A DNA stretch of 22,792 bases, from NCBI GenBank assembly GCA_024690445.1, contig JAILPD010000097.1:1-22792 (forward strand), in the 5' to 3' direction. Each line of letters begins with the position of its first letter. The first letter of the stretch is position 1. The notes beneath the pieces are model-generated. The model saw only the letters and a program-made list of their open reading frames with translations. It made no database searches and was not told the DNA's origin. This DNA is from Acholeplasmatales bacterium. GTDB taxonomy: Bacteria; Bacillota_I; Bacilli_A; Acholeplasmatales; Anaeroplasmataceae. A program made the translations under genes and the position numbers. Shown here piece by piece: positions 1-6,346 of the stretch.

Positions 1-198
1 ACGCTTAATAACGTCTGCAGGACATTGATCCTTCTTTGCACGTGCGATTGTATTCTTTAAACCCTGATTCATTTCTGGATCAGGAACACCAGCCTTTGCA
101 GCTTGGAAAATTTCCTTTCCCCACTTAGCATATTTTGCTGATTTCATTGCAGCTGTTTTAGCCATTGATGCTGCACGAACCTCATGAGCTCTACCCAT
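1..198 (-). CDS. yebC: YebC/PmpR (TACO1) family protein, 5' part only
   Basis: The first 66 codons of a gene that runs off the left edge. The product begins MGRAHEVRAASMAKTAA and continues through AAKAGVPDPEMNQGLKNTI to CPADVIKR. This is the conserved N-terminus of the YebC/PmpR/TACO1 family, whose full length is about 240 residues. Members act as DNA-binding regulators or, in recent work on the family, as factors that help ribosomes through difficult stretches such as polyprolines; which role applies here cannot be told. The ATG at 198 follows a GAAAGG about 10 bases upstream, and a good promoter lies at 246-274. Family assignment is firm, the role is not. Confidence 0.9.
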   Translation of the reverse strand, partial: MGRAHEVRAASMAKTAAMKSAKYAKWGKEIFQAAKAGVPDPEMNQGLKNTIARAKKDQCPADVIKR

Positions 199-245
199 AA
201 TTTACACAACCTTTCAAGTTTAATTATTTAACCAATTACTCTCAA

Positions 246-274
246 ATTATATTATAAAAATAGCATCCTTTCAA
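246..274 (-). promoter_or_regulatory. promoter of yebC
   Basis: On the minus strand TTGAAA (269-274), a 17-base spacer and TATAAT (246-251). The start site would be near 239, giving a leader of about 40 bases before the ATG at 198. A second overlapping TATAAT lies at 251-256. Confidence 0.7.
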
Positions 275-323
275 GATTTTTAACTCATTTTTTTCATTAC
301 ATGAAAGGAAAGATATAATTTAA

Positions 324-1712
324 TTAATTATTACTAATTTTTAATTCTTTATTTTTGTCATCATAACCAATTAATCTCTTCCATCTACCATGCTTATAAG
401 CTAGTAATGAAATAGCCATACCTACTGCCCAACCAAGTGGCCATGACAAAAAGATTCCATATAATCTATATTCATAAGGTAATGTGTTACCTAATATATA
501 AGATAACACTACTCTTATAATTAAGTCTGCAAATGTAGCTATCATAAAGCTTCTCATATCCTTAGAGCCTTTTAATACTCCATCACACGGAATCTTTAAG
601 CATAAGAATATATAAAATGGAGCTACACAATATATAAATTTCTTTCCTACCTCTACTACCTCTTCACTAGTATTTTCGTTACCAAAAATTGATAATAAAG
701 GTCTTGGCATTATCATAAATATTAATGTGGCAATTGCTGTTAAAATACCACATATTAATAATCCTGAATAAAAACCTTTTTTAATTCTATCATATTTAGC
801 TGCCCCAGCATTTGTAGATGTAAATGTTGAAATAGCATTAGACATAACTGTATAAATATTAACTATTACATAAACTATTTTATATGAAGCACCATATCCT
901 GCAGTTACTGATGGACCAAATGAATTAATCAAAGACTGAATTAATACACCACCAATAGATATAATTGAGCCTTGAATAATTGAAGGTATCGCTACTGGTA
1001 ATATTGTTCTTAATATTCTCTTATCAAATAAATTACCCTTTTCATTTATTACATGCTTAGAATAAATTAATAAAATTATTAATGATGTTATTGATGCTAA
1101 AGCCTGAGATATAAATGTTGCTAATGCAATACCTTTAATTCCCATTCCTGATTTAACAAAAATAATATCTAATATAACATTTAATATAGTTGAAAAAATT
1201 AATAAATATAAAGGTATTCTAGAATTACCTAAGCTTTGGAATAATGATGTAACAACATTATATATAAATAAGAATAGAATTCCACATGTATAAAATAATA
1301 AATAAGTAAATGCATCATCATAATATGGCTGATCATTAACATTTAGCATTATTAATAATGGCTTTAATAAAGCTAATCCTAATCCACTTATAACTAATGC
1401 CATAATTGCAATAGTAATAAGTGATGTATAAATAGATGTTATAGCATTCTTATAATTCTTCTGTCCTATAAATCTTGCGGTAATTATATTAGCACCAACA
1501 CCAAATCCAACTGCGATTGCTAAATAAACAACAGTTATAGGATATGTTGCTGATACGGCTGATAATGAATTATCTGATATCATCTTACCAGCAATCATAC
1601 TATCACATATATTATAAAATTGTTGAAGTGTTACTGATAAAATCATTGGAAGTGAAAACAATAATAATGTTTTAAAAGGGCTTCCACTGGTTAATTTATC
1701 CTTTTTATTCAT
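324..1712 (-). CDS. MATE family multidrug/cation efflux transporter
   Basis: 462-residue polytopic membrane protein with about 12 hydrophobic segments and the MATE N-terminal pattern (TSGSPFKTLLLFSLP, then LQQFYNICDSMIAGK). MATE proteins export cationic drugs or metabolites in exchange for Na+ or H+; the substrate is not readable here. An upstream in-frame ATG at 1727 is rejected because it lies upstream of the transcription start predicted from the promoter at 1729-1757. The ATG at 1712 has GGTGA five bases upstream, a pattern repeated at other starts in the window. It is transcribed alone: the degV terminator separates it from the gene upstream, and no convincing terminator was found after its TAA. 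Confidence 0.93.
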   Translation of the reverse strand: MNKKDKLTSGSPFKTLLLFSLPMILSVTLQQFYNICDSMIAGKMISDNSLSAVSATYPITVVYLAIAVGFGVGANIITARFIGQKNYKNAITSIYTSLITIAIMALVISGLGLALLKPLLIMLNVNDQPYYDDAFTYLLFYTCGILFLFIYNVVTSLFQSLGNSRIPLYLLIFSTILNVILDIIFVKSGMGIKGIALATFISQALASITSLIILLIYSKHVINEKGNLFDKRILRTILPVAIPSIIQGSIISIGGVLIQSLINSFGPSVTAGYGASYKIVYVIVNIYTVMSNAISTFTSTNAGAAKYDRIKKGFYSGLLICGILTAIATLIFMIMPRPLLSIFGNENTSEEVVEVGKKFIYCVAPFYIFLCLKIPCDGVLKGSKDMRSFMIATFADLIIRVVLSYILGNTLPYEYRLYGIFLSWPLGWAVGMAISLLAYKHGRWKRLIGYDDKNKELKISNN

Positions 1713-1728
1713 AAAATCACCAAACAAA

Positions 1729-1757
1729 TTTATACTACTTCAAATAATTTTTTTCAA
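1729..1757 (-). promoter_or_regulatory. promoter of the MATE gene
   Basis: Minus strand TTGAAA (1752-1757), 17-base spacer, TATAAA (1729-1734). It lies between the degV terminator and the MATE start and predicts a very short leader that excludes the upstream ATG at 1727. Confidence 0.65.
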
Positions 1758-1758
1758 G

Positions 1759-1792
1759 AAAAAAACGAATACATTATCAAATGCACTCGTTT
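1759..1792 (-). terminator. intrinsic terminator of the degV-family gene
   Basis: On the minus strand a 13-base-pair stem (AAACGAGTGCATT with AATGTATTCGTTT, two G-U pairs), loop TGAT, followed by a run of seven T. It starts just after the stop codon of the degV-family gene. Confidence 0.85.
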
Positions 1793-1798
1793 AAAATT

Positions 1799-2671
1799 TT
1801 ATAGATGAACCTCATCCTTACAAATATATAAAATACCAATTGTACCAGGACCACAGTGAGATGCGATTACTCCACCTGCAACAGTTGAATAAACCTTTGA
1901 ATTAGGGAATAATTCTTTTACCTTTGGAAGTAAATATTCTCTAGATTCAACTGCGATTGAATCTGTAACAAAGATAAATTCAGGATCAACATTATTCTTT
2001 TCTTTATCTTCTTCTAGCATCTTAAGCATAGCATTTAAAGCTACCTTAATCTTACCAAGAGGCTTTTTACCAACAGTCATACTACCATTTCTTACAAAAA
2101 TGATAGGCTTAATCTTTAATAATGTACCAAATAATCTTGCTACACCAGAACATCTACCACCCTTATGTAAATATTCCATTGTTTCAATTGCAAATTGAGC
2201 CTTAACTCTCTTTACATTATATTCCATATTTTTAGCAATTTCTTTTGCAGATAATCCTTTATCTCTATCCATTGCTGCTTTACATACTAATAAGCCAATA
2301 CCAGTAGATAAATTACCAGAATCAACTACAAATATTCTTTCTCCTGATTCATCTACTTCCTTAGCAGCTAATACTGCAGTTTGATATGTACTACTCATCT
2401 TACTAGAAATACCAGTAAATACGATGTCATATCCTTCATCATACCACTTTTTAAATTCTTCAATAATTACACTAGGTACAATAGCGGCAGTTTTAGGTAA
2501 TACGCCACCTTCTTTTACCTTATCGTAAATATCTTGTGTTTGGATATTGACACCATCTAGATACGCAGTATCGCCAAAGATAACAGATAGTGGTAATACT
2601 TTAACATCTAATTCATCATATAAATAATTTAAATCTGATGTTGAATCAGTAATTAATTTTACTTTATTCAT
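1799..2671 (-). CDS. DegV family fatty-acid-binding protein
   Basis: 290 residues when started at the ATG at 2671, which has AAGGAGG correctly spaced; an upstream in-frame start would add seven residues that do not fit the family. The N-terminus KLITDSTSDL, the S-S-T-Y-Q segment and DSGNLSTGIGLLV match the DegV fold, two domains that enclose one fatty acid. In Firmicutes related proteins (FakB) hand exogenous fatty acids to the kinase FakA; no fakA is present in the window, so that partnership is inference. The gene stands alone, divergent from hflX, and ends in a strong terminator. Confidence 0.93.
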   Translation of the reverse strand: MNKVKLITDSTSDLNYLYDELDVKVLPLSVIFGDTAYLDGVNIQTQDIYDKVKEGGVLPKTAAIVPSVIIEEFKKWYDEGYDIVFTGISSKMSSTYQTAVLAAKEVDESGERIFVVDSGNLSTGIGLLVCKAAMDRDKGLSAKEIAKNMEYNVKRVKAQFAIETMEYLHKGGRCSGVARLFGTLLKIKPIIFVRNGSMTVGKKPLGKIKVALNAMLKMLEEDKEKNNVDPEFIFVTDSIAVESREYLLPKVKELFPNSKVYSTVAGGVIASHCGPGTIGILYICKDEVHL

Positions 2672-2708
2672 AGTTAAATACCTCCTTAACATTATACAAC
2701 ATTTTTCT

Positions 2709-2735
2709 TGCTTTTAATATTAAAAATAATAAAAT
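2709..2735 (+). promoter_or_regulatory. possible hflX promoter
   Basis: TTGCTT (2709-2714), 16-base spacer, TAAAAT near 2731-2736. If correct, transcription starts around the ATG at 2741, too late for that codon to be used, and this favours the TTG at 2759 as start. Weak match in a very AT-rich region. Confidence 0.35.
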
Positions 2736-2758
2736 TAGATATGGAAGTTGGTGATATT

Positions 2759-4021
2759 TTGAGAGCCTTATTAGTAGGAATAACAACTAAATATGATAGA
2801 TATGATATAGATTATTCCTTAAATGAGCTTAAAAACTTAGCCGAAACATTAGATTATGAAATAATTGATTATGTAACACAAAGTTTAGATAGACCTAATG
2901 CTACATCATACATAGGAAAAGGAAAATTATCTGAAATAGCTATTATGATTCATGCATTAGATATTGAATCAGTGATATTTAATGATGAATTATCACCAGC
3001 TCAATTAAGAAATATATCAAATGAATTAAATATAGAAGTAATTGATAGAAGCTATTTAATATTAAAAATATTTGATATGAGAGCTTCTTCTAAAGGAGCT
3101 AAGCTTGAAATAAAGCTAGCTAGAGATTTATATCTACTTCCTAGAATTTCATCATTCCATGAAAATCAATCAAGAATTGGTGGTGGTGCATCTACTAAAA
3201 CTAGAGGTGCTGGTGAAACACAAAAGGAATTAGATAGAAGACATATTATGTCTGAAATAAACCATTTAAAACAAGAAATAGAAAAAGAAAAGAAACAAAA
3301 AATAAATCAAATATCTAAATATAAAAAGAATGAAATACCTATTGTTGCCTTAGTAGGATATACTAATGCTGGTAAATCAACAACAATGAATACTATCCTA
3401 GATTATGTTGGGGCTAACCAAGATAAACAAGTATTTGCAAAAGATCAATTATTCGCAACCCTTTCTACATATAATAGAAAGATAACATATAATAAAACTG
3501 ATTTTATGCTAGTAGATACGATAGGATTTGTATCTAAGCTTCCTCATAATTTAATTGGTAGCTTCTACCAAACATTACAGGAAGTAAAAAATGCTGATTT
3601 AATAATTCATGTTGCCGATGCATCTTCAGAATATATAGGTAATCAATTAAATGTAGTTACTGAAGTTTTATATTCTTTAGAATGTGAAAAAATCCCATCT
3701 ATTTATTTACTAAATAAATGGGATAAGACAATATCTAATAATATGGATATTCCTGGTAAAAAAACAATTAGATATTCTAATTATACTAAAGATGGATTAG
3801 AAGAATTATTAACTACAATTACTGAAGAAATTGGTAAATCATCTATACATGCTAAAATATTAATTCCTTATTCTAAAGGTGATATTATAAATATCATTGA
3901 AGAAAAAGCAATAATTAATACTAGAGATTATCAAGAAAAAGGAATCTATTATGATATAGATATTCCATCAAAACTATATCACTTAATTAGAGAATATGAT
4001 TTAGATATAATGGTAAATTAA
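2759..4021 (+). CDS. hflX: GTPase HflX
   Basis: Ribosome-associated GTPase of the Obg-HflX superfamily, which splits or rescues stalled 70S/50S ribosomes. From the TTG at 2759 it has 420 residues: an N-terminal HflX domain (1-130), the glycine-rich linker ending RGAGETQKELDRR (149-161), a coiled-coil segment (165-190), then the G domain with GYTNAGKST (200-208), DTIGF (253-257) and NKWD (319-322). TTG is preferred as start because GGTGA precedes it at the spacing used elsewhere in this window and HflX proteins usually begin with a form of RALLVGI. ATG at 2741 (six residues longer) and an ATG at 2708 are alternatives with no ribosome binding site. Transcribed alone and ended by the terminator at 4021-4048. 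Confidence 0.94.
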   Translation: MRALLVGITTKYDRYDIDYSLNELKNLAETLDYEIIDYVTQSLDRPNATSYIGKGKLSEIAIMIHALDIESVIFNDELSPAQLRNISNELNIEVIDRSYLILKIFDMRASSKGAKLEIKLARDLYLLPRISSFHENQSRIGGGASTKTRGAGETQKELDRRHIMSEINHLKQEIEKEKKQKINQISKYKKNEIPIVALVGYTNAGKSTTMNTILDYVGANQDKQVFAKDQLFATLSTYNRKITYNKTDFMLVDTIGFVSKLPHNLIGSFYQTLQEVKNADLIIHVADASSEYIGNQLNVVTEVLYSLECEKIPSIYLLNKWDKTISNNMDIPGKKTIRYSNYTKDGLEELLTTITEEIGKSSIHAKILIPYSKGDIINIIEEKAIINTRDYQEKGIYYDIDIPSKLYHLIREYDLDIMVN

Positions 4022-4048
4022 AAAGTTCACACGAAGTGAACTTTTTTT
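4021..4048. terminator. bidirectional terminator between hflX and the cobW-like operon
   Basis: Ten-base-pair stem AAAAGTTCAC / GTGAACTTTT with loop ACGAA, followed by a T run on the plus strand and on the minus strand by a shorter T run. The hflX stop codon ends at the foot of the stem, and the stop codon of the convergent gene lies in the plus-strand T run. Confidence 0.9.
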
Positions 4049-4976
4049 ATTGTAATGATAAAGTTTTAGGTTCTTCCTTAGGAAGAATAGTAATATTCTT
4101 AGCGTGAAGCATTACTACTTCTTCACCTGCAAGCTTTGAATATTCCCTCTTTACTTCACATTCAAGTAAGATAGTATCTCCAAGCTTAGGCTTTACGTTA
4201 GATTCATTTATTACTTCATATCCTAAGAATTGAATATCATTAGAACAACAAGTCATAACATCATGACCTACGACTAATGTATCCTTTGTAACATCTCTAA
4301 CAAATACTTTAAATTTAAATATATGATCAAAATACTTTTGATAATTATCAAATACATCTACATACCAAGTTGGATATACATCCTCTTCAAAATAGATTTC
4401 CTTCTTCTTTAAATCATAAGGTAAATCCTCATCTAGCATTGTAGTTAAATTACCATTTTGGTCTTCAAATGCTATTTGAGCTTGTTGAGTTAATCCTCTA
4501 ATCCAACGTCTAAATGTTCCAAGCTCACTTACACCAGCACATCTATTAAAGATTACAAGTGCAGAATATTGACACATTGATTGGAATATCTGACGCATAT
4601 TATTAAACATAACTTTAAATTGAGAAGCGTCAATTAATGTAATTTGTTGATAAATTACCATGTGATCAGGGAATTCCTGAGCTTCCCAATCAAAGAATGA
4701 ATTATATTCAATAACTATTCTTGATGGCTTATACTTCTTTTCAAGCTGAATCATATATTCTGGTGTTAATTGTTCTTGGTCATCAATGTATTCAACTGAT
4801 ACACCATATTTTTCACACCATTCCTTATCGTATTCTACTTCGCCTTCTTCACATACAATAATTAATGTTGAATTATTATGATATTGTTCATTATTTTCAA
4901 CTATTTCCTTAATTAATGTAGTCTTTCCACTTTCTAAAAAACCATTAAGTAAGAATACAGGTAATTCCTTTTTCAT
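4047..4976 (-). CDS. COG0523/CobW-type GTPase with YcgQ (TIGR03943)-like C-terminus
   Basis: 309 residues. Residues 1-150 form a G3E-type P-loop GTPase: GFLESGKTT (12-20) is the Walker A motif, and IEYNSFFDW (89-97) occupies the Walker B/switch region. It lacks the CxCC metal motif typical of COG0523 metallochaperones, and the usual NKxD is replaced by FNRC (143-146). The last hundred residues (about 212-300: YFDHIFKFKVFVRD, GHDVMTCCSND, LGDTILLECEVKREYS) do not look like the usual CobW C-terminal domain. They resemble the C-terminus of the YcgQ/DUF1980 family, which partners a permease of the YcgR type. Second gene of an operon, 21 bases after the His-rich GTPase. Likely role: metal (zinc?) handling; the fusion call is from memory of motif shape. 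Confidence 0.8.
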   Translation of the reverse strand: MKKELPVFLLNGFLESGKTTLIKEIVENNEQYHNNSTLIIVCEEGEVEYDKEWCEKYGVSVEYIDDQEQLTPEYMIQLEKKYKPSRIVIEYNSFFDWEAQEFPDHMVIYQQITLIDASQFKVMFNNMRQIFQSMCQYSALVIFNRCAGVSELGTFRRWIRGLTQQAQIAFEDQNGNLTTMLDEDLPYDLKKKEIYFEEDVYPTWYVDVFDNYQKYFDHIFKFKVFVRDVTKDTLVVGHDVMTCCSNDIQFLGYEVINESNVKPKLGDTILLECEVKREYSKLAGEEVVMLHAKNITILPKEEPKTLSLQ

Positions 4977-4997
4977 TTATAATCAATCCCTTTTTAA

Positions 4998-6125
4998 TTA
5001 AAATAATTTCTTAATAACATCCTCATCAATATGAGAACCAATAACAACAATCTTACCAGTTGGGATAGCAGCATTTTCTTTAATCTCTACTTCTTCTGGG
5101 GTTAAGTTAAATGCATACCACTTACCATCTGTAGATTGGATAATACCTTTAGATCTAACAACAGTACCATATTCACCGGCAGCAATCTTATCAAGGTTAG
5201 CCTTTAATACAGTTAAATCATACTTCTTAACTGTTTCCATACCAAATGATGAGAATACTTCATCAGCGGCATGACCATGGTGATGATGGTGATGCTCGTG
5301 ATCATGGTGGTGATGACATTCACATTCTGGATCATCACATTCTTCTTCATCATGGTGGTGATGGTGATGATGTTCATGTTCATCTTCGTCGTCATCGTCA
5401 TCATCGTCATCATCGTGATCATGGTGGTGATGTTCATGCTCATCTTCGTCATGATGATGGTGGTGACAAGAACAATTTGGATCGTCACATTCATCATCGT
5501 CATGCATATCTAAATCCATATCAGCAAGTAATGCTGTATCAAATCCTTCATAAGCCTTCATTAATTCATCATCTGATAATGTAGCAATAGGTGTAGTAAC
5601 AATAACACAATTTGGATTATGCTTTCTTACGATTTCAACAGCACAAACTACTGTATCTTCTTTTGCCACATCAGTACGAGATAAAATAACTGTATGAGCA
5701 TTCTTAATTTGGTCAACAAAGAATTCACCAAAGTTCTTATCATACATCTTTGCCTTCTTAGCATCTACCATACATACTAATGAATTAATATTATCTTGAT
5801 ATCCAGCATCATTTACTGCGGCTACGATATCTGTTAATTTACCTACACCAGATGGTTCAATAATAATTCTATCTGGATTAAACTTTGAAATAATTTCCTT
5901 TAATGATTTAGAGAAATCTCCAGCTAAGCTACAACAAATACAGCCTTGACTTAATTCCTTAATCTCAATTTTAGTATCACTTAACAAATCAGTATCAACT
6001 GAAATCTCGCCATATTCGTTTTCTATTAATACAACCTTTTCATTCTTTAAATCAGTATTTAATAATCTTTTAATAAATGTTGTCTTTCCTGCTCCTAGGA
6101 AACCTGAAATAATATCTATTTTCAT
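4998..6125 (-). CDS. COG0523/CobW-type metal chaperone GTPase with His/Asp/Cys-rich insert
   Basis: 375 residues, cytosolic. The GTPase domain (1-200) shows GFLGAGKTT (8-16), ENEYGE (35-40), the COG0523 metal site GCICC (61-65), EPSGVG (90-95) and SRTD (149-152) in place of NKxD. Residues 208-285 hold 32 histidines, a run of nine Asp, and two copies of CDDPxCxC followed by four or five His (213-225 and 263-274). Residues 300-375 form the CobW C-terminal domain. COG0523 proteins move zinc, cobalt or nickel to client proteins; the insert should bind several metal ions. The ATG at 6125 has AGAAGG seven bases upstream. First gene of a two-gene operon with a strong promoter at 6149-6177 and inverted repeats over its -35 box, which suggests metal-responsive control. 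The metal is not identifiable from sequence. Confidence 0.93.
   Translation of the reverse strand: MKIDIISGFLGAGKTTFIKRLLNTDLKNEKVVLIENEYGEISVDTDLLSDTKIEIKELSQGCICCSLAGDFSKSLKEIISKFNPDRIIIEPSGVGKLTDIVAAVNDAGYQDNINSLVCMVDAKKAKMYDKNFGEFFVDQIKNAHTVILSRTDVAKEDTVVCAVEIVRKHNPNCVIVTTPIATLSDDELMKAYEGFDTALLADMDLDMHDDDECDDPNCSCHHHHHDEDEHEHHHHDHDDDDDDDDDEDEHEHHHHHHHDEEECDDPECECHHHHDHEHHHHHHGHAADEVFSSFGMETVKKYDLTVLKANLDKIAAGEYGTVVRSKGIIQSTDGKWYAFNLTPEEVEIKENAAIPTGKIVVIGSHIDEDVIKKLF
5271..5504 (-). repeat. low-complexity triplet tract encoding the His/Asp/Cys-rich insert
   Basis: Runs of CAT/CAC and GAT/GAC codons encode residues 208-285 of the GTPase, including two copies of the unit CDDPxCxC-polyHis. 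The tract opens spurious reading frames on both strands. It is a candidate for slippage or length variation between strains. Confidence 0.85.
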
Positions 6126-6148
6126 ATGATAACCTTCTTTCGACCTAT

Positions 6149-6177
6149 ATTATATAACTTATTAACATTATTTGCAA
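6149..6177 (-). promoter_or_regulatory. promoter of the cobW-like operon
   Basis: Minus strand TTGCAA (6172-6177), 17-base spacer, TATAAT (6149-6154). Its -35 box sits inside the inverted repeat 6165-6186. Confidence 0.8.
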
Positions 6178-6220
6178 AAATAATGTCTTAAAAAAAACCT
6201 AAATAATCATGACATTATTT
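6165..6220. promoter_or_regulatory. inverted repeats, candidate operator of the cobW-like operon
   Basis: ACATTATTT (6165-6173), then AAATAATGT (6178-6186), a perfect nine-base inverted repeat with a four-base centre covering the -35 box. A third copy of the half-site, ACATTATTT, lies at 6212-6220; with the second it forms a ten-base inverted repeat (AAATAATGTC / GACATTATTT). The half-site is not one I recognise as Zur, Fur, PerR or AdcR. Repressor binding is inferred from position only. Confidence 0.5.
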
Positions 6221-6310
6221 ACGAACAAAAACGCTAATTTTTGTCGAAAATACGCCAAAACATTAGTAAATAAGTCATATTGACCTCAAGTATTTTTGAT
6301 TAAAACCAAT

Positions 6311-6316
6311 TATAAT
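6311..6316 (+). promoter_or_regulatory. -10 element of the SGNH lipoprotein gene
   Basis: TATAAT, with no good -35 box at 16-18 bases; TTGACC at 6280-6285 is too far away at 25 bases. The start site would fall near 6323, inside the palindrome at 6321-6336. A weak -35 may mean an activator is needed. Confidence 0.45.
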
Positions 6317-6320
6317 ATCT

Positions 6321-6336
6321 TTGAAAACGTTTTTAA
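6321..6336. promoter_or_regulatory. CcpA/LacI-type operator (cre-like) at the SGNH gene start site
   Basis: TTGAAAACGTTTTTAA is a 16-base palindrome with one mismatched pair. It fits the catabolite-response consensus WTGNAANCGNWNNCA except at one position. It overlaps the predicted transcription start and lies just before the ribosome binding site, where binding would block transcription. A glucose-repressed or sugar-specific LacI regulator is the likely ligand. Confidence 0.55.
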
Positions 6337-6346
6337 GGAGGAAAAT

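Noticed and set aside
289..308. Small hairpin TTTCAT / ATGAAA after the MATE gene as its terminator
   Set aside because: The stem is short and the T run is on the wrong side for the minus-strand gene.
2691..2696. Minus-strand TATAAT just upstream of the degV-family gene
   Set aside because: Transcription would begin within its ribosome binding site (2681-2687); without a -35 box it was not called.
5271..5504. Tandem repeats reminiscent of a CRISPR array
   Set aside because: No equal-length repeats with unique spacers; the pattern is codon-periodic and in frame with the GTPase.
5213..5584. Several open frames on both strands across the His-rich region (5213-5503 minus, 5246-5584 plus, 5271-5513 plus)
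   Set aside because: They are produced by the CAT/GAT triplet tract inside the GTPase gene; the encoded Met/Ile/Thr or His/Asp strings have no ribosome binding site or family.
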